From Lentisphaeria bacterium (GTDB lineage: Bacteria; Verrucomicrobiota; Lentisphaeria; Victivallales; Victivallaceae), in contig JABLYX010000047.1 of the NCBI GenBank assembly GCA_018265615.1, forward strand, positions 1-41,164: a DNA stretch of 41,164 nt, written 5' to 3'. The position numbers and the translations under genes are program-made. Positions 24,484 to 32,210 of the stretch are shown here, in pieces. Position 1 is the first letter of the stretch; every line of letters begins with the position of its first letter. A model generated the notes under the pieces. The model was not told the origin of the DNA. It searched no databases and was given only the letters and a program-made list of their open reading frames with translations.

Positions 24484-26712
24484 ATGGCTGTTGCGAAAGT
24501 GATCGTCGACCTTGCCCTCGACAAGGAGTTCGACTATGAGATTCCGGCGGAGCTGGAGGGGCGCGTGAAGGTCGGCACGATGGTTTCGGTGCCGTTCGGC
24601 AACTCCCGGCGCGACGGCTATGTGCTGAGCCTCGCCGGGACAAGCAGCTTTGCGGGGAAGGTCAAGGCGATCCTCGGGATCTGCGGCGACCGCGCGCACG
24701 TTCCGGAGCATCTCGTGACGCTCGGCCGCTGGATGGCCGATTATTACTGCTGCAGCCAGGAGCAGGCGATCCGCACGCTCCTGCCCGCCGCGGTGCGCAG
24801 CGGGAAGGTCAAGCCGAAGAAACGCAGGCTGTACCGGATTGCGGACCGCGAGGCGGCTTCGTCATTTGTGGCGGTCAACTCCGCGAAGCCTTCCGCCGCG
24901 CTCCGCGTTGACCTGTTGAAGGTCCTGCTCTCCGACGGCGCGCAGCCGGCCGAGTCGCTGAAAGCGTCGGTTCCGGCATTTTCGAGCTCGTCGCTGCAGA
25001 CGCTGATCCGCAAGGGGATGGTCGAGACGGTCGAGGAATTCGTGCGGCGCGATGTGTTCGGCGAGAGCAAGGTCATTCCGAACAGGCCGCTCGAGCCGTC
25101 GCCGGACCAGAAGAAGGCGCTTGCGATGATCCGGAAGATGCTGGACAAGGAGACGGAGAGCCACGTCCTGCTGCTGCTCGGTGTGACGAATTCCGGCAAG
25201 ACCGAGGTGTATCTGCAGGCGATCGCGATGGCGCTTGAGCTCGGGAAATCAGCGATCGTGCTGGTTCCGGAGATCTCGCTTACGCCGCAGACCGTGCGCC
25301 GGTTCCGGGCGCGGTTCGGCGATGAGCTGAGCATCCTGCACAGCCGCCTCTCCGACGGCGAGCGGTTCGACGAGTGGAACCGGATCAACGACGGCGAAGT
25401 GAAGATCGCGGTCGGGGCGCGCTCCGCGCTCTTCGCGCCGTTCCGGAACCTCGGACTCATCATCGTCGATGAAGAGCACGAGTCAAGCTACAAGCAGTCC
25501 GAAGCGCCGCGCTACTCCGCCCGCGACGTCGCCGTGATGCGCGGCAAGCTCGAGGGGGCGGCCGTGATCCTCGGCTCCGCGACCCCGTCGGCGGAGAGCG
25601 CGTACAATGCCGATACCGGGAAATTCCTGCTTGCGCGCATGGCCGCGCAGGTCGACAACAAGCTGCCGCCGCATATCCGCATCGTCGATCAGCGGCGGGA
25701 CGGTCCGCCGGAGCCGGGCAAGAGCACGTTTTTCTCTCCGACGCTGATCGAAGCGGTGCGCGACCGGATGAACCGGGGCGAGCAGAGCATCCTCTTCCTG
25801 AACCGGCGCGGTTATGCGCGGGTCATGATCTGCGAAGAGTGCGGCTTTGAGGCGCGCTGCCCCGACTGCTCGGTGACCTACACCTATTCGAAGCTGCACG
25901 AGATTCTGAGCTGCCACCTGTGCGGCGGCGTGATTCCCGCCTATTCGGTCTGCCCGGATTGCGGCTCGACGAAGATCCGCTACGCCGGGCTCGGGACGGA
26001 GAAGATCGAAGCGGTTGCGGGCGCGGTGTTCCACCCGGCCCGGATCGCGCGCATGGATTCCGACACGATGCGCGGCGCGGACGACTACGAAGTCGTGCTC
26101 GAACGGTTTCGCCGCGGCGAGCTCGACATCCTGATCGGCACGCAGATGATCGCGAAGGGGCTGCATTTCCCGAACGTGACGCTGGTCGGGATCATCAACG
26201 CGGACCTCGGGCTCACGATGCCGGATTTCCGGGCGAGCGAGCGGACGTTCCAGCTCATCACACAGGTTGCGGGGCGGGCCGGACGCGGCGACGTCCGCGG
26301 GGAGGTCATCATCCAGACCCACAATCCGGAGAACGAGACGATCCTCTACGCCGCGAATCGGGATTTCGACGGCTTCTCAAAATTCGACCTCGAATTCCGG
26401 GAGCTGCTCGACTATCCGCCGTATACGCACCTGATCACGGTTTTCTTCCGCGGCGAAGACGAGTCGAAGCTCGTCGGATACGCGACGGCCTTCACGAACG
26501 AGGTTCAGGCATACGTGCATGACGAAATCAAGATTGCCGGGCCGTCCCCCGCGCCGATCGAACGGATCAAAGGGAAATTCCGCTATATGCTCGTGATCCG
26601 CGGGCGCAAGCTGAAGCTCATGAAGCGGGCGCTGCGCATCCTCGCGCTGCACCGTCCGGTTCCGAAAGGGATCGACGTCTATGTGGACGTCGACGCGCAG
26701 TCGATGCTTTAA
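24484..26712 (+). CDS. priA: Primosomal protein N' (replication restart helicase PriA)
   Basis: A 742-residue superfamily 2 helicase that reloads the replisome at stalled forks. Walker A GVTNSGKT at 233-240, Walker B VDEEH at 328-332, and RAGRG near the C-terminal helicase motif VI are present. The zinc-binding insert has the expected cysteines: CEECGFEARCPDC, LSCHLCGG and CPDCG. The N-terminal 3'-DNA-binding domain starts VAKVIVDLALDKEFDYEIP. GGGGA precedes the ATG. Two small genes follow within 18 bases and 1 base overlap, forming an operon. Confidence 0.95.
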   Translation: MAVAKVIVDLALDKEFDYEIPAELEGRVKVGTMVSVPFGNSRRDGYVLSLAGTSSFAGKVKAILGICGDRAHVPEHLVTLGRWMADYYCCSQEQAIRTLLPAAVRSGKVKPKKRRLYRIADREAASSFVAVNSAKPSAALRVDLLKVLLSDGAQPAESLKASVPAFSSSSLQTLIRKGMVETVEEFVRRDVFGESKVIPNRPLEPSPDQKKALAMIRKMLDKETESHVLLLLGVTNSGKTEVYLQAIAMALELGKSAIVLVPEISLTPQTVRRFRARFGDELSILHSRLSDGERFDEWNRINDGEVKIAVGARSALFAPFRNLGLIIVDEEHESSYKQSEAPRYSARDVAVMRGKLEGAAVILGSATPSAESAYNADTGKFLLARMAAQVDNKLPPHIRIVDQRRDGPPEPGKSTFFSPTLIEAVRDRMNRGEQSILFLNRRGYARVMICEECGFEARCPDCSVTYTYSKLHEILSCHLCGGVIPAYSVCPDCGSTKIRYAGLGTEKIEAVAGAVFHPARIARMDSDTMRGADDYEVVLERFRRGELDILIGTQMIAKGLHFPNVTLVGIINADLGLTMPDFRASERTFQLITQVAGRAGRGDVRGEVIIQTHNPENETILYAANRDFDGFSKFDLEFRELLDYPPYTHLITVFFRGEDESKLVGYATAFTNEVQAYVHDEIKIAGPSPAPIERIKGKFRYMLVIRGRKLKLMKRALRILALHRPVPKGIDVYVDVDAQSML

Positions 26713-26730
26713 TCCGAAAGGGGGAGGGCG

Positions 26731-27015
26731 ATGAAACGTCCGGATTTTACCGAACAGGAAGAGCGTTATCTGGCACAGGCCAGGACGCCGGCGCGGAAGG
26801 AAGATACCATTCTCTGGTATGTCACGCTGCTGACCCCGATTCTGTTTTTTGTTCTGGCGTGGCGGCTGGACAGCTGGATCTGGGGCGCGATCAGCCTGGG
26901 GGTTGTCGTCTATTACAATGTTTATTTCATGCGGCTTGGCGGGCGGGAGGCCGGGACGCTCTGTTCGATTCTGGACAAATTCGAGAACGCATTCAGGAAT
27001 GGAGCGGAGCGGTGA
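26731..27015 (+). CDS. Small two-helix membrane protein
   Basis: A 94-residue protein with a charged N-terminus (MKRPDFTEQEERYLAQARTPARKED), a first membrane helix around 28-44 (LWYVTLLTPILFFVLAW) and a second around 49-68 (SWIWGAISLGVVVYYNVYFM), then a polar tail. GGGGGAGG precedes the ATG, 18 bases after priA. Its TGA overlaps the ATG of the next gene by one base. I do not recognise the family. Position suggests co-expression with priA and the flavoprotein, not a shared function. Confidence 0.6.
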   Translation: MKRPDFTEQEERYLAQARTPARKEDTILWYVTLLTPILFFVLAWRLDSWIWGAISLGVVVYYNVYFMRLGGREAGTLCSILDKFENAFRNGAER

Positions 27016-27449
27016 TGCGCAATCCGGAGAACACAATCGGCAATCTGATCGACCGTTCCGGCATTGCGATGGTCGGGTCGATCGATGGGGACGGGTTCCC
27101 GAACGTGAAGGCGATGTACGCGCCGCGTCACCGGAACGGCATCCGCGAGCTCTATTTTACGACGAATCTTTCGTCGCTTCGCGTTGCGCAGTTCCAAGCG
27201 AATCCGCGCGCGTGCGTCTACTTCTGCGACCGCCGCTTTTTCCGCGGCGTCATGCTGCGCGGCACGATGGAAGTCCTGACCGACGCCGCGCACCGTGAGC
27301 TCATCTGGTGCGACGGCGACGAGCGGTACTATCCGGCGGGCGTGTCTGACCCGGACTATTGTGTATTGCGCTTTACGGCGCGGGGCGGACGGTATTACAG
27401 CAGCTTCCGGTCCGGGGATTTTTCCATTTCCGAATCCGGATGCTCATGA
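27015..27449 (+). CDS. Pyridoxamine 5'-phosphate oxidase-like flavin-binding protein
   Basis: A 144-residue protein with a split-barrel flavin-binding fold: IAMVGSIDGDGFPNVKAMYAPRHRNGIRELYFTTNLSS and CVYFCDRRFFRGVMLRGTMEVL follow the pattern of the PNPOx-like / general stress protein 26 group, which bind FMN, F420 or haem. The start at 27015 shares a base with the preceding stop (TGATG), a sign of translational coupling. The substrate cannot be inferred. Ends 500 bases before the next gene. Confidence 0.78.
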   Translation: MRNPENTIGNLIDRSGIAMVGSIDGDGFPNVKAMYAPRHRNGIRELYFTTNLSSLRVAQFQANPRACVYFCDRRFFRGVMLRGTMEVLTDAAHRELIWCDGDERYYPAGVSDPDYCVLRFTARGGRYYSSFRSGDFSISESGCS

Positions 27450-27599
27450 TTTCGCAGGTGCACTGCCGGTGGAATTGCTCTTTCATTACCTCCGGTTGAT
27501 GCATGACACAGGGCGGCGGTTTTGTCAAATGCTCCCTCCGCTCCAGCGTCCGGATATCGTAAATCCTTCAAAATAATTGAAAATTCATGTTTTTTTCAT

Positions 27600-27627
27600 T
27601 TGCATTCGCGGAAAAGGGGGGTATATT
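27600..27627 (+). promoter_or_regulatory. Promoter of the RRM protein gene
   Basis: TTGCAT (27600-27605), 16 bases, TATATT (27622-27627). Transcription would start near 27634, leaving a leader of about 315 bases before the ATG at 27949. Confidence 0.6.
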
Positions 27628-27633
27628 CAATAC

Positions 27634-27948
27634 CAGTTGCGGAGTTTCCGGGCGGACGATTTGCCGACGTCGGCATTTTGATGGAATGGCGCTCCCTCCC
27701 CGACAGTTTGCAGAAAGATTTTGATTTGGGTTATTCCTACCGACAGCCGGCGTTGAAAAAAACGCACGCGCCCAGGGTCCTCCGGCCATAACGGCCGTTT
27801 GATATTCCGCAGGATCATTCCAGATGGTTGCAGATTCATTTCTCTCCCCCTCTGTCCGGTGATTTCAATGCGGAAGTATATGCAATTGATTCAAGTTAAC
27901 ACGGGGAGAGAAAAAAATGCGTGCAATCAGCCGCGGAAAAGGAAAAAA
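27634..27948 (+). promoter_or_regulatory. Long 5' leader of the RRM protein gene with hairpins and an upstream ORF
   Basis: The region has no gene of normal size. It holds a perfect 14-base palindrome TGCCGACGTCGGCA (27662-27675), a hairpin CGGCC-ATAA-CGGCCG near 27784, and an 11-codon ORF at 27917-27952 (MRAISRGKGKK) preceded by GGGGAG, whose TGA overlaps the start of the RRM gene as ATGA. Long structured leaders are typical of cold-regulated RNA-binding protein genes; that role here is inferred. Confidence 0.45.
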
Positions 27949-28263
27949 ATGAATATCTATGTGGGAAACATGCCGTACTCGATGAGCGAAGACGACCTCC
28001 GGAACCTCTTCGGCACCTATGGCGCCGTCACGAGCGCCCGTCTGGTCACTGACCGCGACACCGGCCGCGCGAAGGGTTTCGGCTTTGTCGAGATGGACAA
28101 CTCCGGCGAAGCGCAGGCGGCCATCGAGGCGATCAACGGCATGAAGCAGGGCGGCCGCGAACTCGTGGTCAACGAAGCGCGTCCGCGCGAAGAGCGTCCG
28201 CGTCGCGAAGGCGGCAGCCGCGGCGGCTTCGGCGGCGGTTTCGGCGGCGGCCGTCGCTTCTAA
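27949..28263 (+). CDS. Glycine-rich RRM RNA-binding protein
   Basis: A 104-residue protein with one RNA recognition motif: RNP2 is IYVGNMP at 3-9 and RNP1 is KGFGFVEM at about 43-50, both with the aromatic residues that stack on RNA. A short basic and glycine-rich tail (REERPRREGGSRGGFGGGFGGGRRF) follows, as in the cold-inducible Rbp proteins of cyanobacteria and other bacteria. It probably binds single-stranded RNA as a chaperone. The start is fixed by the RRM beginning directly at MNIYVGN; AAAAGGA lies upstream. Translation may be coupled to the upstream 11-codon ORF. Confidence 0.9.
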   Translation: MNIYVGNMPYSMSEDDLRNLFGTYGAVTSARLVTDRDTGRAKGFGFVEMDNSGEAQAAIEAINGMKQGGRELVVNEARPREERPRREGGSRGGFGGGFGGGRRF

Positions 28264-28282
28264 GCGAACGGTTTACGAAAAA

Positions 28283-28315
28283 GGGCTCCGGAATTCAGTT
28301 TCCGGGGCTTTTTTT
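28283..28315 (+). terminator. Terminator after the RRM gene
   Basis: GGCTCCGGAA (from 28284) pairs with TTCCGGGGCT (to 28309, with G-U), loop TTCAGT region, then seven T residues. Confidence 0.8.
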
Positions 28316-28326
28316 ATGCGTACCGG

Positions 28327-28354
28327 TTGCGTTTTGCCGGGAGCGGGATATTTT
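28327..28354 (+). promoter_or_regulatory. Promoter of gluQ
   Basis: TTGCGT (28327-28332), 16 bases, TATTTT (28349-28354), about 40 bases before the ATG at 28395. Confidence 0.5.
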
Positions 28355-28394
28355 ATGTTGGAAACAGGTTTTGCCGGAGCGGTTATTGAGTGAC

Positions 28395-29375
28395 ATGACG
28401 CACATTTGCGGGCGCTTCGCCCCGAGTCCGACCGGGTCGCTGCATCTCGGCAATGCGATGACATTCCTTGTCGCCTGGCTGTCGGTGCGCAGCCGGGGTG
28501 GGCGGATGCTTATGCGGATCGAGGACATCGAGGGTCACGGGCGCGATCCCGCGGTCGTCGACGGGAACTGCCGCGACCTGCTCCGCCTCGGGCTCGACTG
28601 GGACGAGGGGTATGGCGCCGGCGGCCCCCATGCGCCGTATCGGCAGAGCGAACGCGGAGCGTTTTACCGCGAGGCGCTTGACCGGCTTCTGGAGCATCGC
28701 CTTGTTTATCCCTGCATCTGTTCCCGCCGCGACGTGCAGCGGATGGCGGCGGCTCCGCACGCGGGGGATTACCATCCGTACGACGGCCGCTGCCGGGGGC
28801 GCTTCTCTGATTACGCCGGGGCGATGCGGGCGCTTGAGGGGAGCGGCAGACTGCCTGCGTGGCGGTTCCGGGTGCCGGAGGGGGAGATCGTGTTCCGCGA
28901 CCGGTTGTGCGGGGAGTTCCGGGAGAATCTCGCGGAGACCTACGGAGATTTCCCGATCGCGCGCCATCCGGATGGAATCGGCTACCAGCTCGCGGTGGTG
29001 ACCGACGACATTGCGATGGGGGTGACGGAGATTGTGCGCGGCGGGGACCTGCTCGGCTGCACACCGTGGCAGATTCTGCTGTGGCGGGCGCTTGCGCCGG
29101 AGCGGCCGCTTCCGGAGTACTGCCATCTGCCGGTCGTGGTTGACGCGGACGGGAAGCGGCTGGCGAAACGGAACGGGAGCCTGACGCTCGACGCGCTGTT
29201 TTCGCGGGGAGTCCATTCGGAACGGATACTGGGACTGCTGGGTTATTGGGGCGGCTGGGCGGAGTTCGGCGAAGAGCTGAGGACGGACGAGCTGCTGAAG
29301 CGATACCGCTTGGAAACGCTGAAGGAGAGCCGCCCGAAGTTGGATGAAAAAGCGTTGGCACTGTTGCTGAAATAA
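28395..29375 (+). CDS. gluQ: Glutamyl-Q tRNA(Asp) synthetase
   Basis: A 326-residue truncated glutamyl-tRNA synthetase paralogue (YadB/GluQRS), which attaches glutamate to queuosine in tRNA-Asp. The class I motif SPTGSLHLG and the KMSKS equivalent KRLAKRNGS are present; the anticodon-binding domain of GluRS is absent, as expected. The zinc site reads C-I-C, then Y-x3-C (YDGRCRG), matching the YadB ligands. I start at ATG 28395 (MTHICGRFAPSPTG); a TTG 24 bases upstream is also in frame. Monocistronic, followed by a hairpin at about 29377-29395 without a T tract. Confidence 0.88.
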   Translation: MTHICGRFAPSPTGSLHLGNAMTFLVAWLSVRSRGGRMLMRIEDIEGHGRDPAVVDGNCRDLLRLGLDWDEGYGAGGPHAPYRQSERGAFYREALDRLLEHRLVYPCICSRRDVQRMAAAPHAGDYHPYDGRCRGRFSDYAGAMRALEGSGRLPAWRFRVPEGEIVFRDRLCGEFRENLAETYGDFPIARHPDGIGYQLAVVTDDIAMGVTEIVRGGDLLGCTPWQILLWRALAPERPLPEYCHLPVVVDADGKRLAKRNGSLTLDALFSRGVHSERILGLLGYWGGWAEFGEELRTDELLKRYRLETLKESRPKLDEKALALLLK

Positions 29376-29394
29376 AGGCGGCGAGAGCCGCCGA

Positions 29395-29446
29395 CGGCGC
29401 CGGCGCCCCGCCGGTCGGGTTCCAAGGGCGAAGCGCCTTGGCCACC
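29395..29446. repeat. Dispersed hairpin repeat, copy 1
   Basis: A core GGCGCCGGCGCCCCGCCGG plus TCGGG is followed by a hairpin CCAAGG-GCGAAGCG-CCTTGG. Copy 2 at 30168-30226 has the same core with two changes and the same loop on a different stem. Confidence 0.6.
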
Positions 29447-29589
29447 GGAGGTAAAGTTGTGCGCGGAGCGAAACAGCTGCATAGCAAAAATGAAATTTTT
29501 GCCGTGGAGCGCACACGGTCTGCTGCGCCGCAGGCGCATTAAGACCGCGCGTGCGCGAAGCGCAGGCATCCGGGCCAGGCACGAAAAGA

Positions 29590-29730
29590 AAACAAGAACA
29601 ACCTTTTGTGGTACGCAACAGAGCCCGGAAAGAAGCGAATGCAATAACAGCATAGTTTTGCGGCACGCAACAGAGCCCGGAAAGAAGCGAATGCAATAAC
29701 AGCATAGTTTTGCGGTACGCAACAGAGCCG
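29590..29730. repeat. 52-bp tandem repeat, about 2.5 copies
   Basis: The unit starting ACGCAACAGAGCCCGGAAAG recurs at 29613, 29665 and 29717, exactly 52 bases apart; the two full units are almost identical, a partial unit precedes 29613 and the last copy diverges after about 13 bases. 52 is not a multiple of three, so it is not a protein repeat. Confidence 0.85.
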
Positions 29731-30141
29731 CAAGGCATTCTTCTGCGCTGCGTCTGCAAACATTGTTGTGGGATTCGCGGGGGAAATACATTTCCCCCGC
29801 ACCCCCATTTCTTACACTCATGTGGCGGGCGCGGAGCCGTGGGTTGTTCCCTCCCGTTCGCGGCGGGGGGCTTTGCCCCCCTTACTTGTCCGCCTGCGGC
29901 GGCCAACTCTTCACCGCCCGCTTCGCGGGCTGCGCCAGAGGGGCTTCGCTGCGCTGCGTTCACCTGCGTCACTTTCGTTCCTTGCAACGCGCTTCGGCTG
30001 CGCCGAACCGCGTTGTTCGTTCACATCCGCTCCGCGGCGCATACCGCGCTTTTTTTGCCGGGCGGCAAGGTCAGACGGCAAGGTGGCAACGCGGTATTTG
30101 GCGCAGACACGACCCGGCATAACCAAGCCAAGTAAAAGTCA

Positions 30142-30168
30142 GCCTCAAAAAGCTGCGCTTTTTGAGGC
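30142..30168 (-). terminator. Terminator of the biotin operon
   Basis: A perfect 12-base inverted repeat GCCTCAAAAAGC/GCTTTTTGAGGC with loop of three. On the minus strand it is followed by TGACTTTTACTT, about 90 bases after the bioA stop, so it suits the biotin operon. Confidence 0.65.
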
Positions 30169-30226
30169 GTCGGCACCGGCGCCCTGCCGGTCGGGAGGGT
30201 TGAGGGAGGGCGAAGCGCCTCCCTCA
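30168..30226. repeat. Dispersed hairpin repeat, copy 2
   Basis: CGTCGGCACCGGCGCCCTGC plus CGGTCGGG, then a hairpin TGAGGGAGG-GCGAAGCG-CCTCCCTCA. Compared with copy 1 the stem bases have changed on both sides so that pairing is kept, while the GGGCGAAGCGCC tip is unchanged. Confidence 0.6.
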
Positions 30227-30256
30227 CTCCCGCGACGTTGTTGCAGGAGGAGCACG

Positions 30257-31525
30257 TCAGAGCATCCGGCTCATTGCTTCGGTGATGCTGCTGACTTCTT
30301 CCGGCGATGTGATGAATGGGGGCATGGTGTAGAGCCACGGGCCGAAGGGACGCAGCCAGACGCCGGTTTCGCGGACGAGCTGCTGGGCGCGTTCGGGAGT
30401 CGGCGGCGTTTTGAGTTCGACGACGCCGATTGCGCCGAGGACGCGCACATCCGCCACATTCGGATGCCCTCGGAGCGGTTCGAGCTCGCGCCTGAGCTGC
30501 GCTTCGATGGCCTCGACTTTTGCCTTCCAATCGTACTTTTCGAAGAGCCGCAGAGAAGCGACGCCTGCGGCGCAGGCGATCGGATTTGCCATGAAGGTCG
30601 GGCCGTGCATGAACTTTCCGGGCGGCGTTGCGGAGATGGCTTCGGCCACGTGCTCCGACGCGACGGCCGCCGCGAGCGTGATTGCACCGCCGGTCAGCCC
30701 CTTGCCGACACACATGATGTCCGGTGTGACTCCGGCGTATCCGCAGGCGAAATAGCGCCCGATGCGGCCGAAGCCGGTCGCGATTTCATCGATCACGAGC
30801 AGGATTCCGCGTTCGCTGCACGCCTCGCGCAGACGCTTCATATACATCGGATGGTAGAACCGCATCGCATTTCCGCCCTGGAATACCGGTTCGATGAATA
30901 CCGCCGCGATTTCACCGGCATGGCGGTCGAGCATTTCCACTACCGGGGCGAACTCCGTTTCATCCCATGCCTCACCGAAGCCGATGCGCGGCTGCGGCAG
31001 GAAAATATTCCGCTGAAGGTAGCCGTGGAACACCTGATGCATGCCGTCCGGATCGCAGAGCGCCATCGCGCCCGCCGTATCGCCGTGATATCCGCCGCGC
31101 AGCGCCGCGAGCCGGCAGCGCTGCGGTCTGCCCATTGCGTACTGGTACTGGATCGCCATCTTTGCCGCACACTCGACCGCGACGGAACCGGAGTCCGCGT
31201 AGAAGACCTTGTTCACTCCGGCGGGCGTATGCCGGACGAGCGCGGCGGCGAGCTCGATCGCGGGTTCGTGCGTGAACCCCGCGAACATGACCTGCGCGAA
31301 CTTCTCCGACTGTTCGCGGATCGCCGCGACGATATCGGGATGATTGTGGCCGTGCGCCATGCACCACCAGCTCGAAATTCCGTCGATGAGCTCCAGGCCG
31401 TCGTCGAGGCGGATGCGCGTCCCCTTCGCCGCAACGGCGAGGTTGACGGGCGGCGGCGCGGAGATCGAGGCATACGGGTGCCAGAGGTGTTTGCGGTCGA
31501 ATGCGAGGAGCTCTTCCCTGTTCAT
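30257..31525 (-). CDS. bioA: Adenosylmethionine-8-amino-7-oxononanoate aminotransferase
   Basis: A 422-residue class III PLP aminotransferase that converts 7-keto-8-aminopelargonate to 7,8-diaminopelargonate with S-adenosylmethionine as amino donor. The N-terminal HLWHPYAS and ISSWWCMAHGHNHP are BioA-specific (the WW pair lines the substrate site); LVIDEIATGFGR holds the PLP aspartate and K275 in CVGKGLTGG forms the Schiff base. Last gene of the biotin operon; its ATG overlaps the bioD stop by four bases. Confidence 0.95.
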   Translation of the reverse strand: MNREELLAFDRKHLWHPYASISAPPPVNLAVAAKGTRIRLDDGLELIDGISSWWCMAHGHNHPDIVAAIREQSEKFAQVMFAGFTHEPAIELAAALVRHTPAGVNKVFYADSGSVAVECAAKMAIQYQYAMGRPQRCRLAALRGGYHGDTAGAMALCDPDGMHQVFHGYLQRNIFLPQPRIGFGEAWDETEFAPVVEMLDRHAGEIAAVFIEPVFQGGNAMRFYHPMYMKRLREACSERGILLVIDEIATGFGRIGRYFACGYAGVTPDIMCVGKGLTGGAITLAAAVASEHVAEAISATPPGKFMHGPTFMANPIACAAGVASLRLFEKYDWKAKVEAIEAQLRRELEPLRGHPNVADVRVLGAIGVVELKTPPTPERAQQLVRETGVWLRPFGPWLYTMPPFITSPEEVSSITEAMSRML

Positions 31526-32208
31526 TTTGCCGCTCCTTCGAAAATCGCGGAGAAATCGACCTCCGGAAACGGCTCCTCCACTTTCGGCAGCTCGACGAGC
31601 ACCTCCGGCATATTGTGGCGCTTCAGGTATTTGCGGATCATGCGGGGCGAATCCGCGTCGATGGTCGGATCCGCCGCCGGGTAACGGTTGTAGACGGTTC
31701 CGGCGATCGTGATTCCGCGGTTCGCCGCCGCCTCGATCGACAGGATCGTGTGGTTCAAACTGCCGAGCCGCCCGGAGGTCACGAGAATCAGCGGACAGCC
31801 GAGTTCCGCCGCGAAATCGACGGTCAGCAGCTCTTCGGTGAGCGGAACCGCGAGCCCGCCCGCCCCCTCGAGCAGGACGACCTCATAACGCTTCGACACC
31901 TCCGCGACGGCACGGCGGATCGCATCGAGGTCGAGCTCGCGCTTTTCGAGCAGCGCCGCAAGGTGCGGAGAAGCCGGAAAATGGAAGATCTGAGGCGCGG
32001 TCAGCCCCGCTTTGTCCTCCGGGAACGGCGGTACGCCCATCATGGCGCGATGCTTGTCGAGGTCCTCGGAGAAGCCGTCGTTGCCGGTCTGCACAAGTTT
32101 CATGGTAATGACTCGCACGCCGCGCCGGTGAAGGTCGCGCGCCATCATGCCGACCGCAACGCTTTTGCCGATGTCGGTATCGATTCCCGAAATGAAATAG
32201 ACGCTCAT
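31522..32208 (-). CDS. bioD: ATP-dependent dethiobiotin synthetase
   Basis: About 228 residues from ATG 32208 (MSVYFISGIDTDIGKS), two bases after the bioC stop; a GTG at 32214 overlapping that stop is an alternative. The P-loop GIDTDIGKSVAVG, the catalytic lysine in MKLVQTGN, and LLEGAGGLAVPL are the BioD signatures. It closes the ureido ring of dethiobiotin using CO2 and ATP. Confidence 0.94.
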   Translation of the reverse strand: MSVYFISGIDTDIGKSVAVGMMARDLHRRGVRVITMKLVQTGNDGFSEDLDKHRAMMGVPPFPEDKAGLTAPQIFHFPASPHLAALLEKRELDLDAIRRAVAEVSKRYEVVLLEGAGGLAVPLTEELLTVDFAAELGCPLILVTSGRLGSLNHTILSIEAAANRGITIAGTVYNRYPAADPTIDADSPRMIRKYLKRHNMPEVLVELPKVEEPFPEVDFSAIFEGAAK

Positions 32209-32210
32209 AA

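Larger units (their letters stand above)
29376..30256. other. Gene-free, hairpin-rich region between gluQ and bioA
   Basis: About 880 bp without a believable protein gene: the long open frames in it are antisense or run on from GC-rich neighbours, and none has a recognisable domain or start. It is full of strong local inverted repeats, for example GCAAAAAT/ATTTTTGC (29484-29502) inside TGTGCGC/GCGCACA (29458-29515), GGGGGAAAT/ATTTCCCCC near 29779-29799, GGGGGGC/GCCCCCC near 29864-29881 and CCGCCTGCGGCGG near 29890. It also holds a 52-bp tandem repeat and two copies of a dispersed hairpin at its edges. It may be an intergenic repeat island, the remnant of a non-autonomous element, or a large structured RNA. 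Confidence 0.5.

Noticed and set aside
29590..29730. CRISPR-like repeat
   Set aside because: The units are directly adjacent with a 52-base period and no unique spacers, and no cas genes are near.
29768..31684. 638-codon plus-strand open frame over the hairpin island and bioA
   Set aside because: The second half is antisense to bioA, the first half crosses repeats and hairpins; no ribosome binding site or domain.
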